Source: an uncultured Bacteroidales bacterium (GTDB lineage Bacteria; Bacteroidota; Bacteroidia; Bacteroidales; F082). From it: DNA of 34,450 nucleotides. The stretch spans positions 1-34,450 of the forward strand of contig CAJOIF010000029.1 of the NCBI GenBank assembly GCA_905234765.1, in the 5' to 3' direction. A program made the translations under genes and the position numbers. The notes below the pieces were generated by a model. It was not told where the DNA came from and did not search any database. It was given only the letters and a program-made list of their open reading frames with translations. Shown here one piece after another: positions 22,289-30,454 of this stretch (position 1 is the stretch's first letter; each line of letters begins with the position of its first letter).

Positions 22289-22508
22289 TAGCTTAAATAA
22301 AGATTGTTTGACTGTTTATGTTTTTAGGGAAGAAATACGATTGTACTCTCGGGCAACAGGTACAAATAGGACCTAAACTACTTACAAAAACTACACCAAA
22401 ATCACCACATCTTCAAAACTATTAAATTTGCACAAATCGTCTTTTCTGTTTGCTAAATCAAAAAAGATTTACCAACTTTGCATTTGAATCACTCAACACC
22501 TATTTATT
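22289..22508. other. Divergent intergenic region with plus-strand promoter
   Basis: This AT-rich region separates two divergent genes. TTTG (22449-22452), a 20-nt spacer and CAACTTTG (22473-22480, one mismatch to TAnnTTTG) form a probable promoter for the beta-helix protein gene. I see no clear promoter for the minus-strand gene. Confidence 0.5.
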
Positions 22509-23867
22509 ATGAAAAAAGTTCTACCTATTTTATTATTTATCATTGGTTTAGCAACATCAACGAGTGCCCAATGGACCAGTCCTGGCAATGGCACCACCTA
22601 TACGTTTCCCGACCTTGTCAACGTCACCAACGGCGTGGTCACCAACGGCCCCGACGGGTTCTTGATTAATGCCGACCTCACCATCTCGACCAACGACGTG
22701 CTCCTCATCGACAACCAGGTGTCGCGTATCGATGCCGCTGCCGTCCTCATCACCATCAAAGGATCCATGGTTTGCACCAACGTCAACAGAGCCAGGTTAT
22801 ACGGCCTGAACGAGACAGAGCATTTCAGCATGCGCTTCGAGGACGCTACTGGCTGCAACATCAAAAAAATGTATTTCTCCGATGGCGGAGGCATCAAGGT
22901 CATCAACTCCGAGGTGACTTTCGACGACGTGAAGTTCCTGTATTTCACATGCGATTACTGCAATGCCGTGATTGACGTGTTCAACTGCGACCCGATTATC
23001 AGAAACTGCGTTTTCCAAGACAACCGTAGCGCCGCCATCAGTTCTCCCGCCAACGGACAAAGCTCTCCCCAAATCCTGAACAACACCCTCGACGCTAACG
23101 TCAACGGCATCAACAGCCCACAAATCAACCTCGGCCCCGGCGGTGAAGACACCATTCGCATCGTTGGGAACCAAATCGACGACCATTGGGCCCAATGGCA
23201 TGTGGGCGGCATCTCCGTTGCCGACCTCCTGGGCACCGGATCGACCAAAGTACTCGTCAAAGACAACGTCGTGAAGGAAGGCCGTTATGGATACAACCAG
23301 CAGGGACAAAACATCTCATCCGTCATCATAGGGAACCAGTTCATCGACAATTACAACGAAGAGAACCCGATGAACGGCGGCAGCGGCATCTCCATCTACG
23401 GCTATTCGGTCAACAACAAGGCCTTCATCCGCAACAACGTGATTCGAGGAAATCTATGGGGTATCACAGCCATCTATCTCCATGACATCGACCTTGGCAC
23501 CGAGGATGACTGGGGGAACAACACCCTCGTTGACAATGGCAACGGCGGCGTAGTCTACGACCTCTACAACAACTCTGCCTGCAACATCACAGCCGTGGGC
23601 AACGACTGGGGAACCATCAACGAGAGACTCATCGAAGACCACATCGTACACCAAGTCGACGACCCCAGTTTAGGCCTCGTCACCTATATCCCTTATGTGG
23701 GTTATAATGCCTTGGAGGAGATCGACCCCGAGACCACCGACATCGACCTTACCCAGGCCTCGGTCTACACCATCTCAGGCCAACAAGTCAAACACTCCGA
23801 AGCCTTGAAACCCGGCGTTTATATCGTCGTGACCGAACAAGGCGCCAAAAAAATCATCATCAAATAA
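22509..23867 (+). CDS. Secreted right-handed beta-helix protein with T9SS tail
   Basis: 452 residues. A clear signal peptide (MKKVLPILLFIIGLATSTSAQ) opens the protein. The body shows parallel beta-helix repeats rich in Asn and Gly (I-x-N-x-x-I/V-x-x-N patterns such as IRNNVIRGNLWGI and VKDNVVKEG). The C-terminus (VYTISGQQV...LKPGVYIVV...KKIIIK) is a type A T9SS sorting domain, which directs export across the outer membrane and surface attachment or release. No catalytic residues are recognisable; beta-helix proteins often bind or cleave polysaccharide. The polyferredoxin gene begins 12 nt after its stop, so they may be co-transcribed although a functional link is not obvious. Confidence 0.85.
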   Translation: MKKVLPILLFIIGLATSTSAQWTSPGNGTTYTFPDLVNVTNGVVTNGPDGFLINADLTISTNDVLLIDNQVSRIDAAAVLITIKGSMVCTNVNRARLYGLNETEHFSMRFEDATGCNIKKMYFSDGGGIKVINSEVTFDDVKFLYFTCDYCNAVIDVFNCDPIIRNCVFQDNRSAAISSPANGQSSPQILNNTLDANVNGINSPQINLGPGGEDTIRIVGNQIDDHWAQWHVGGISVADLLGTGSTKVLVKDNVVKEGRYGYNQQGQNISSVIIGNQFIDNYNEENPMNGGSGISIYGYSVNNKAFIRNNVIRGNLWGITAIYLHDIDLGTEDDWGNNTLVDNGNGGVVYDLYNNSACNITAVGNDWGTINERLIEDHIVHQVDDPSLGLVTYIPYVGYNALEEIDPETTDIDLTQASVYTISGQQVKHSEALKPGVYIVVTEQGAKKIIIK

Positions 23868-23879
23868 TTCCGCAACACT

Positions 23880-25253
23880 ATGTTACGAAAAAACAGAATC
23901 GCTCTCGCCGTCATCACCATCGTGCTGATCACCCTGCTCTTCGTTGGCGTGGGCTACCATTACAGCCATTGGGCGGGATGGCTGGCCAAGATTCAGTTCC
24001 TGCCGGCCGTCCTCGCATTGAATTTCATCGTGGTGGCCGCACTCCTGGTGCTCACACTGCTCTTCGGAAGGATCTACTGCAGCGTGATTTGCCCTCTCGG
24101 CATCATGCAAGACATTTATTCCTGGCTCGGCGGCAAGTTCAAGAAAAACCGTTTCAGCTATGTAAAGGAGCACAAATGGCTGCGTTATACCGTCTTGGTC
24201 CTTTTCATCGTCTGCCTTATCATTGGTTTCGCTCCCGTAACGACCCTTTTGGCGCCCTACAGCACCTATGGCCGCATCGTCACCAGCTTCTACCTGCGTA
24301 ACGTCACCGTCTCGGTCATCGCCTGGGTGATGATGTTGGTGCTTGGCGTACTGGCATTCCTATACGGACGCGCCTATTGCAATTCGATCTGTCCGGTGGG
24401 CACGTTCCTGAGTTTCTTCTCGAGGTTCTCGTTGCTTCGGGTGCGTATCAACGAAGACAACTGTAAACACTGCGGCCTCTGCGAGAAGAACTGCAAGGCG
24501 CGCGCCATCGACGCGAAGGCTGGCACCGTCGACTACTCACGCTGTGTGGTCTGTGGCGACTGCCTCGCCCAATGCAAGTTCGACGCGCTGCATTATTCCA
24601 CATCCAAGCCCGCCCCTGCCGCCCCCGACCAAGGTCGCCGTTCCTTCCTCGTCGGCGCGGCGTTGGCTACGGGTACCGCCGCCTTGGCGCAAGCCCAGAT
24701 GAAGGTCGACGGAGGTCTGGCCGTCATCACCGACAAGGAAGCTCCAAAGAGGACGACACCCCTCACCCCTCCCGGCTCCATCTCGGCCCGTCACATGCAG
24801 CAGCACTGCACTGCCTGCCAGCTCTGCGTCTCGGCCTGTCCCAACCACGTGCTGCGTCCCTCCACCGAGCTCTCCAGCTTCATGCAACCCACCCTTTCGT
24901 TCGAGGTCGGCTACTGCCGTCCCGAATGCACACGCTGCAGCCAAGTCTGCCCCACCGGCGCCATCAAACCCATCACCAAGGAAGAGAAGACCGCCATCCA
25001 TGTGGGACATGCCGTATGGGTGAAGGACAACTGCGTGGTGCTTACCGACGGCGTCAGCTGCGGCAACTGCGCCCGCCACTGTCCCGCCGGCGCCATACAG
25101 ATGGTGGAATACCAGCACAACGGACAGACTGTGATGATACCCGCCGTCAACGAGAGCCGTTGCATCGGCTGCGGCGCCTGCGAGAACCTGTGTCCCTCGA
25201 GACCGTTTAGCGCCATTTATGTCGAAGGAAACCAAATGCACCAAACTGACTGA
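23880..25253 (+). CDS. Membrane-bound polyferredoxin (NapH-like fused to NapG-like)
   Basis: 457 residues. The N-terminal ~190 residues hold about four membrane helices and two CxxxCP motifs (YCSVICPLG and YCNSICPVG) as in NapH/CcoG/NosR-type proteins. Two 4Fe-4S ferredoxin motifs follow (CKHCGLCEKNC, CVVCGDCLAQC). Then comes a Tat-like stretch (RRSFLVGAALATGTAALA) and a second ferredoxin region with four cluster motifs (CTACQLCVSAC, CTRCSQVC, CGNCARHC, CIGCGACENLC) as in NapG. The protein therefore looks like NapH and NapG joined into one chain that moves electrons from the quinone pool across the membrane. Its neighbour, an Fe-S aldo/keto reductase exported by Tat, begins one nt after its stop and is a plausible acceptor. 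Confidence 0.88.
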   Translation: MLRKNRIALAVITIVLITLLFVGVGYHYSHWAGWLAKIQFLPAVLALNFIVVAALLVLTLLFGRIYCSVICPLGIMQDIYSWLGGKFKKNRFSYVKEHKWLRYTVLVLFIVCLIIGFAPVTTLLAPYSTYGRIVTSFYLRNVTVSVIAWVMMLVLGVLAFLYGRAYCNSICPVGTFLSFFSRFSLLRVRINEDNCKHCGLCEKNCKARAIDAKAGTVDYSRCVVCGDCLAQCKFDALHYSTSKPAPAAPDQGRRSFLVGAALATGTAALAQAQMKVDGGLAVITDKEAPKRTTPLTPPGSISARHMQQHCTACQLCVSACPNHVLRPSTELSSFMQPTLSFEVGYCRPECTRCSQVCPTGAIKPITKEEKTAIHVGHAVWVKDNCVVLTDGVSCGNCARHCPAGAIQMVEYQHNGQTVMIPAVNESRCIGCGACENLCPSRPFSAIYVEGNQMHQTD

Positions 25254-25254
25254 T

Positions 25255-26658
25255 ATGAAACGTAGAGACTTTATAAAGAAAATGGGCGGCGCGGCCGTGG
25301 CTACCTCGGTGGTGCTTTCTGCCTGCAAATCGAACGGCAAACCCGAAATCCTGCCTGCCGACGTCATCGACGGACAAGGGGAGATGACTTACCGCACCAA
25401 CCCCAACACAGGCGACAAGGTGTCGCTTCTGGGTTACGGCATGATGCGCCTCCCCATCGAAAACGGCGACGACATGCGCAAGAACCCCAACGCCAAGATC
25501 GACCAGGAAATGGTCAACGAGGAGATAGACTACGCCCTTGAACACGGAGTCAACTATTTCGACACCTCCCCGGTCTATACCCGCGGCCACTCCGAAGAAG
25601 CCACCGGAATCGCCCTATCACGGCACCCTCGCAACAGTTACTATATAGCAACAAAATTATCGAATTTCAGTCCCTCTACATGGAGCACGGAGGCGTCGAT
25701 GGCCATGTTTGAGAAGTCGCTGCACGAGCTTCGCACCGACTACATCGACTATCTACTGCTGCACAGCATTGGCGGAGGCAACAACGAGATGAGCGGCATG
25801 GACGTGTTCAACGCCCGTTTCATCGACAACGGCATTCTCGACTGGCTGGTGGAACAGAAACGACTTGGCCGCATCCGCAACCTAGGCTTCTCGTTCCATG
25901 GCGACGTGAAGGTGTTCGACACCATGCTGCAGTGGCACGACGAGGGCAAATACCATTGGGATTTTGTGCAGATCCAGATGAACTACGCCGACTGGAACTA
26001 TGCAAACCGCATCGAACCTGAGAACGTCAACGCCAAATACCTTTACAACGAGTTGTACCGCAGGGGCATCCCCGTGGTCATCATGGAGCCTTTGCTTGGC
26101 GGTCGGCTCGCCAAGCAACCCGATTTCATCGTGAAACAGATGAAGGAACGCGAGCCCGAGACACCCGTGGCGCGTTGGGCTTTCCGCTTTGCCGGCACCC
26201 CCGAAGGCGTACTTGTCGTACTCAGCGGCATGACCTACATGGAGCATCTGGTGGAAAACGTGGCCACTTACTCGCCGCTACGCCCCATCACACCCGAGGA
26301 GAACGAGTTCCTGATGAAGGTCGCCGAGGAGTTCGTGGAGCTCAAGACGGTGCCTTGCACCGCCTGCAACTACTGCATGCCCTGCCCTTACGGGTTGAAC
26401 ATCCCCGTCATCTTCGCACATTACAACGATTGCATCACCGAGGGTGTCATGCCTGCCGGCAACCCGGAAGCCGAGGAATACCGCCGCAACCGCCGCGCGT
26501 TCCTGCTAGGCTACGACAGCAAAGTACCATATGAACGCCAGGCCAGCCATTGCATCGGCTGCCATCAGTGTGAGTCGCACTGTCCGCAAAAGATTGCCAT
26601 CGCCGACGAGATGCAACGCATCGACGAGTTTGTAGAGCACTTGAAACAGCAGGGATAG
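25255..26658 (+). CDS. Exported aldo/keto reductase with ferredoxin domain
   Basis: 467 residues from the ATG at 25255; an in-frame ATG at 25219 lies inside the previous gene. MKRRDFIKKMGGAAVATSVVLSAC is a Tat signal (twin Arg) that ends in a lipobox, so the mature protein is probably a lipoprotein outside the cytoplasmic membrane. An AKR barrel follows with the catalytic pattern: YFDTSPVYTRG, a Lys in ATKLS and a His in LLLHS. The C-terminus has two 4Fe-4S motifs (CTACNYCMPC and CIGCHQCESHC). This AKR-ferredoxin family is common in anaerobes. The tight link with the polyferredoxin suggests a periplasmic redox couple; the substrate is unknown. Confidence 0.88.
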   Translation: MKRRDFIKKMGGAAVATSVVLSACKSNGKPEILPADVIDGQGEMTYRTNPNTGDKVSLLGYGMMRLPIENGDDMRKNPNAKIDQEMVNEEIDYALEHGVNYFDTSPVYTRGHSEEATGIALSRHPRNSYYIATKLSNFSPSTWSTEASMAMFEKSLHELRTDYIDYLLLHSIGGGNNEMSGMDVFNARFIDNGILDWLVEQKRLGRIRNLGFSFHGDVKVFDTMLQWHDEGKYHWDFVQIQMNYADWNYANRIEPENVNAKYLYNELYRRGIPVVIMEPLLGGRLAKQPDFIVKQMKEREPETPVARWAFRFAGTPEGVLVVLSGMTYMEHLVENVATYSPLRPITPEENEFLMKVAEEFVELKTVPCTACNYCMPCPYGLNIPVIFAHYNDCITEGVMPAGNPEAEEYRRNRRAFLLGYDSKVPYERQASHCIGCHQCESHCPQKIAIADEMQRIDEFVEHLKQQG

Positions 26659-26662
26659 ATTC

Positions 26663-27016
26663 CTATTCGTTGTTGGGAGCAACACCGTCGATCTCGACGA
26701 GTACCCAGTCGCCATCCACGAACTTCATGACCAGTTCGTGGTCACTTTCGTTGTAGTTGAGTTTCACCTTGGCAATGCTATCGTCGATAATGGCCACGGT
26801 CTTCACCATCTTGGCCCCAGGCACGCGATTCAGGAAGTTCTGGGCACATTCGATGATATGCATCCCCGTGAACTTATCGGGATATTGTTCTTTATTGGTC
26901 TTCACAGAAGTGGTCTCCTGCGGGGTATTAACAGGTTTTTCAGTCTTTTGTGGCTGGTTGTTGTGGCAGCAGCACATCACCAAAGCCAGTATAAGCAAGG
27001 CAAATACTTTCTTCAT
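26663..27016 (-). CDS. Small lipoprotein of unknown function
   Basis: 117 residues. MKKVFALLILALVMCCC is a lipoprotein signal with adjacent cysteines. A Thr/Gln/Lys-rich spacer (about 20-45) leads to a small alpha+beta domain (MHIIECAQNFLNRVPGA...ELVMKFVDGDWVLVEIDG) like NTF2-type or DUF4878-type modules; I cannot assign it firmly. A -7 element (TATTTTTG, minus strand, 27042-27049) precedes it. Its stop is four nt from the stop of the convergent aldo/keto reductase gene. Confidence 0.78.
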   Translation of the reverse strand: MKKVFALLILALVMCCCHNNQPQKTEKPVNTPQETTSVKTNKEQYPDKFTGMHIIECAQNFLNRVPGAKMVKTVAIIDDSIAKVKLNYNESDHELVMKFVDGDWVLVEIDGVAPNNE

Positions 27017-27082
27017 TGCAATTCCTATTGATTTGTTGCCGCAAAAATAATAATTCTTACGGCTGACAAAGTTATTTTTTTG

Positions 27083-27090
27083 TACTTTTG
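27083..27090 (+). promoter_or_regulatory. -7 element of tRNA-Arg
   Basis: TACTTTTG on the plus strand, 17 nt before the tRNA, matches TAnnTTTG. The minus-strand -7 element of the lipoprotein gene lies back to back at 27042-27049. Confidence 0.7.
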
Positions 27091-27107
27091 CGCCGCAATT
27101 GGCTACT

Positions 27108-27179
27108 GGACCCGTAGTTTAATGGATAGAATAAAGGATTCCGGTTCCTTCGATCAGGGTTCGATTCCCTGCGGGTTCA
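27108..27179 (+). tRNA. tRNA-Arg (anticodon CCG)
   Basis: The 72-nt cloverleaf is readable: acceptor GGACCCG with CGGGTTC (one G-U pair), D arm with AGTTTAATGGATAGA, anticodon arm AAGGA TTCCGGT TCCTT with anticodon CCG, and T arm CAGGG TTCGATT CCCTG. The discriminator base is A at 27179. It reads the CGG arginine codon. The last 26 nt are antisense to the lipoprotein gene 27154-27564. Confidence 0.96.
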
Positions 27180-27564
27180 CATAAAAGACCTCTACCTTCC
27201 CCAGCGGAGTGGAGGTCTCTGTCATTAATACGCCATCTTGGAGTTTCCCAAATGCGACCCCATCGCAATAGAGCTGGTCACCCCGCAACGAGCATTTCCC
27301 CTTTAGGGTATCACCATAAGTGATGAAGGTCAACAACGAATCCTTGCTGATTTCTATGACGTTCCCCTTCTCCATCTCTCCATATTGACGTACCATTTCA
27401 GGGGTAGACCGATGCTCATCAAACTCCACGTTGACCTTTTCCACCGTCCAACGGCCGATCAGGGAATCATTGTTTCGATGGCACGACGTCGCCGCGAATG
27501 ACAACATCAATAGCCCCCACGCCAAACTTGGCAATAGACGCCATTTTACTCTTCGTATTCTCAT
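27154..27564 (-). CDS. Lipocalin-like lipoprotein overlapping tRNA-Arg
   Basis: 136 residues. MRIRRVKWRLLPSLAWGLLMLSFAATSC is a lipoprotein signal. The mature part has the start of a lipocalin-like/DUF4923-type beta-barrel (LIGRWTVEKVNVEF, GNVIEISKDSLLTFITYGDTLKGKC). Its 5' end overlaps the upstream Smr gene by 98 nt in another frame, and its last eight codons plus stop are the complement of the 3' part of tRNA-Arg. The start at 27564 is kept because the next ATG would remove the positively charged signal. Function is unknown; the surface lipocalin role is inferred. Confidence 0.72.
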   Translation of the reverse strand: MRIRRVKWRLLPSLAWGLLMLSFAATSCHRNNDSLIGRWTVEKVNVEFDEHRSTPEMVRQYGEMEKGNVIEISKDSLLTFITYGDTLKGKCSLRGDQLYCDGVAFGKLQDGVLMTETSTPLGKVEVFYVNPQGIEP

Positions 27565-28564
27565 ATTTCTTCAATTCCTCAATAATGGCATTCTTCAACA
27601 CGCCGTTGCCCACTCCATGGATAAAGGTCACCTTGGAATATTCGGCTGCGATGGCGCTGTCGAGCATCTTACGGAAATAATCCATCTGGATTTGGAACAT
27701 GTCGCGGCTCGAGAGACCTGCGATGTTTTCCACCAGCTCGCCAATATGCAGGTCGACTGTGGCCTCACCTGGACCAGTGCGGTGTTTGTCGATCGGCGCT
27801 TCTTGCTTGATGAGTTCTTTTTTGGTGGCTTGGGAGCCGATGCCCTCTTTCGAGATTTTCATCAGGTCGGGCTCCCCACTCTTGAGGGCCAACAACTCCG
27901 AGAGGCATACCATCACCGCCTTCTCGCCTAGGATTCCCGACATCAGGTAACTGCCTTCCTTGAAGAAGCGGTTCGTCCGCAATGCGATCGGAGCATTCAG
28001 GGGCAACAGCACGGCGTCGGAGTCGTCCTTTGTGAAGATGGCCTGCACGACACCGTTGCACCAGTATTCCAAATCCTCACGCGAGATGGTCTCCACCACC
28101 ACCTTCTCATATTTCTCCATCTGTCCGTAGTCGACATTCACAAACCGATTCTCTTCCTTGATGGTGAAGGTGTAAAGCATCTCATAGGGGGTATGGTTCA
28201 CCAGCATCACATCCAAGGCGCCCGTCAGCAGCCACTGTTGCTCATGCGGCACGAAGGCTAGGTACACGCCCTCTTTCTCGGCTTCTTTGGCGAAACGGCG
28301 GAGGCCTCCGTGACGGGCATCTTCCACCTGTTGCTGCTGAAGCAGTTCCTTCTCCTTGATTTCTTGTTGCACCACATCGGTAATCTGTTGCTGTCGCATA
28401 GGCATCGCACGATAGTCGATGACCAGATCGCTGATCAAGCACGGTACTTCAAAGCCGTCTTCGATCTCCACCATCACCATTCTCGAGTCGATGATTTTGG
28501 TCACTTTGCCTCCTCCCGTGCTGCTGAGGAAACTCACACGGTCGCCAATTTTGAATCCTGCCAT
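27467..28564 (-). CDS. DUF2027 domain protein with C-terminal Smr domain
   Basis: 365 residues from the ATG at 28562-28564. The N-terminus (FKIGDRVSFLSSTGGGKVTKI) is the small beta-barrel of DUF2027. Next comes a charged helix rich in Gln and Glu near 65-85, and a central beta domain. The last ~90 residues form a MutS2-type Smr domain with DLHIGELVENI and FIHGVGNGVLKNAI, the latter being the HGxGxG loop. Smr domains cut or bind nucleic acids, including mRNA at collided ribosomes. The architecture is typical of Bacteroidetes. A -7 element (TACTTTTG, minus strand, 28586-28593) lies about 22 nt upstream. The exact job is unknown. Confidence 0.88.
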   Translation of the reverse strand: MAGFKIGDRVSFLSSTGGGKVTKIIDSRMVMVEIEDGFEVPCLISDLVIDYRAMPMRQQQITDVVQQEIKEKELLQQQQVEDARHGGLRRFAKEAEKEGVYLAFVPHEQQWLLTGALDVMLVNHTPYEMLYTFTIKEENRFVNVDYGQMEKYEKVVVETISREDLEYWCNGVVQAIFTKDDSDAVLLPLNAPIALRTNRFFKEGSYLMSGILGEKAVMVCLSELLALKSGEPDLMKISKEGIGSQATKKELIKQEAPIDKHRTGPGEATVDLHIGELVENIAGLSSRDMFQIQMDYFRKMLDSAIAAEYSKVTFIHGVGNGVLKNAIIEELKKYENTKSKMASIAKFGVGAIDVVIRGDVVPSKQ

Positions 28565-28585
28565 AGTCGTCGGTAGTTTAAAGTG

Positions 28586-28593
28586 CAAAAGTA
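28586..28593 (-). promoter_or_regulatory. -7 element of the DUF2027/Smr gene
   Basis: The minus strand reads TACTTTTG, matching TAnnTTTG. The short gap to the divergent MbnP gene holds a possible but imperfect plus-strand promoter (TATCATTG near 28615). Confidence 0.6.
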
Positions 28594-28643
28594 AGCAAAT
28601 TTGGAAAGATTTTTGTATCATTGCAGCGGAATTTCAAAAAACC

Positions 28644-29507
28644 ATGAGAACAAAACCCATTCTTGCTTTCATGTTGGCGCTGGTTTTCGCTGCCGCTGCC
28701 TGTTCCGACCCTGTCGGCAGCCTCACCCTCACCGTATCGCACGAGGTGGACGGCACGCCATTGGTCGTGGATGCCCTGCGGTACACCAACGAAGCCGGCA
28801 ACTTCTACCTCGTCAATGAAGTGCAATGGTTCGTCTCGAATCTGGAGCTGGAGGACTGCAACGGCAACTGCATCGTGCTGGCAGAAACCTGGTATATCGA
28901 CACCAACCTCCCCGAGACCCAGACCTTGCGGGTATCCGAAATACCAGCAGCCTCATACAGCCTCCTTCGCTTCACCTTCGGCTTGAACGACGCCGATAAC
29001 CCGACGGGTCGTTTCAGCAATCCCCCTGAAAGCAACATGTTTTGGCCCGATGAACTGGGCGGCGGCTATCATTACATGAAACTCAACGGCAAATACCAGA
29101 ACGCCGACAGCCTCCTCGCCCCGCTTGCCATCCACCTCGGCCGGGGACAAAACCAAGAGCATACCGAGTTTTATGACAACAGCTTCACCGTTGAGCTACC
29201 TATCGAACTTGACGTGTACGATGGCCAAGACCGTTCAGTTGGCCTTGTCATGAACATCAACCAATGGTTCCGCAGTCCCATGGTTTACGACTTCAACACC
29301 TTCGGCTCGGCCATCATGCAGAACCAACAGGCACAACAGATCCTCAAGCGTAACGGCCACAACGTATTCAGCATCAAAACCGACAACGATATGAAATCGC
29401 CTTTGGAAACCACAGCCCAACTGTTTCGCAAAGCCGCTCCCAAGCCTCACTTCATGACCTGGGAGAACTTCAAGAAGACCCTCTTCGACCTCAAAGAACG
29501 CTTATGA
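28644..29507 (+). CDS. MbnP-like lipoprotein
   Basis: 287 residues from the ATG at 28644; the longer frame from 28419 lies over the opposite gene. A lipoprotein signal ends in FAAAAC. The body matches the MbnP family: LTLTVSHEVDGTPLVVDALRYTNEAGN, the Trp-containing VNEVQWFVSNLEL, FTFGLND, and GGGYHYMKLNGKY. MbnP proteins bind copper after a partner dihaem enzyme, MbnH, oxidises a tryptophan to kynurenine. The next gene encodes just such a peroxidase and overlaps by four bases (ATGA), so the pair is almost certainly co-expressed. It acts in the periplasm. A copper role is inferred from the family. Confidence 0.85.
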   Translation: MRTKPILAFMLALVFAAAACSDPVGSLTLTVSHEVDGTPLVVDALRYTNEAGNFYLVNEVQWFVSNLELEDCNGNCIVLAETWYIDTNLPETQTLRVSEIPAASYSLLRFTFGLNDADNPTGRFSNPPESNMFWPDELGGGYHYMKLNGKYQNADSLLAPLAIHLGRGQNQEHTEFYDNSFTVELPIELDVYDGQDRSVGLVMNINQWFRSPMVYDFNTFGSAIMQNQQAQQILKRNGHNVFSIKTDNDMKSPLETTAQLFRKAAPKPHFMTWENFKKTLFDLKERL

Positions 29508-30454
29508 GAAACATTGCCATTCTAGGTTTAGTTGTGCTGACGACGCTTTTCTCCTGCAAGCCGCAATCTGAGGAGGCTTTTCAGCCGACGCCTTATGAAT
29601 TGCCAACACCATTGTTTTTCCCCACGAACAACAACATCCCGGCTGACAATCCCATGACGGTGGAAGGAGTCGCCCTAGGCGAAAAACTATTCCATGAGGA
29701 AAACAGTTGCGTTATGTGCCACCACAAGGAACACAGTTTTGAGATGGGGCCAACGGGAACGCTAGAAAATTTGGGCACCCAGCACACCATGCTCCCATTG
29801 ATCAACCTCGTTTGGAACACCACGGGATTGGGTTGGAAGAGCCAAGTGCCTACCCTCGAGGAGATGGTGTATGCCGCCTATACCGACCCCGCCGAAATCA
29901 ATGCCGACACCTCCGAGGTAGTGCGGAGGTTGCAGCAAACTGAAGCCTATCCCGAATTGTTCAAGAAGGCTTTCTGCACCGACCAGGTCAGCTTTGCCCT
30001 TGTGGAGAAGGCCATCGCACAGTATGTACGCAGCCTGGTGTTCGCCAACAGCAAGTTCGACCGCTACATGCGTGGCGAGGAGCAACTCAGCCAAGACGAG
30101 ATGAACGGCTACCTGCTGTTCATCACCGAGGACGGCGCCGACTGTTTCCATTGCCACGGAGGCGGCTCCAACGCACTGTTCACCACCAACTTACGTTATA
30201 ACAACGGCCTTGACGCCACCTCCGAAGACGAATTCAAAGCCCCCACCCTACGCAACATTGCCCTCACCGCACCCTATATGCACGACGGACGGTTCGCCAC
30301 CCTCGACGAGGTCATCGACTTTTACTCCGAAGGCGTCCAGTATTCCGACAACATCAGTCCATTGATGCACCACGTCATGGAGGGCGGTGTACACCTCACC
30401 CCTCAAGAAAAACAACAGCTGAAAGCTTTCCTTTATACCTTAACCAACGAATGA
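29504..30454 (+). CDS. Dihaem cytochrome c peroxidase, MbnH-like
   Basis: 316 residues. A lipoprotein signal ends in LTTLFSC at 18. Two CxxCH haem motifs are present: CVMCH at about 69-73 and CFHCH at about 214-218. Conserved peroxidase segments include GEKLFHEENS, PLINLVWN, RSLVFANSKFDRY and APTLRNIALTAPYMHDG with the distal-site region. The neighbouring MbnP-like gene indicates the MbnH branch, whose high-valent dihaem state oxidises a Trp in MbnP, rather than peroxide detoxification alone. Four-base overlaps at both ends tie it to MbnP upstream and the TrmH-HAD fusion downstream. Confidence 0.9.
   Translation: MRNIAILGLVVLTTLFSCKPQSEEAFQPTPYELPTPLFFPTNNNIPADNPMTVEGVALGEKLFHEENSCVMCHHKEHSFEMGPTGTLENLGTQHTMLPLINLVWNTTGLGWKSQVPTLEEMVYAAYTDPAEINADTSEVVRRLQQTEAYPELFKKAFCTDQVSFALVEKAIAQYVRSLVFANSKFDRYMRGEEQLSQDEMNGYLLFITEDGADCFHCHGGGSNALFTTNLRYNNGLDATSEDEFKAPTLRNIALTAPYMHDGRFATLDEVIDFYSEGVQYSDNISPLMHHVMEGGVHLTPQEKQQLKAFLYTLTNE

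Noticed and set aside
24537..25367. 276-codon minus-strand ORF over the polyferredoxin gene
   Set aside because: Shadow of a GC-rich Fe-S gene; the plus-strand frame has clear Cys motifs, and the minus product is Gly/Ala/Val-rich without a motif.
27108..27179. tRNA-Arg as the island's attachment site
   Set aside because: It lies over 5 kb beyond the integrase, with ordinary chromosomal genes between, and no copy of its 3' end was noticed near the integrase.
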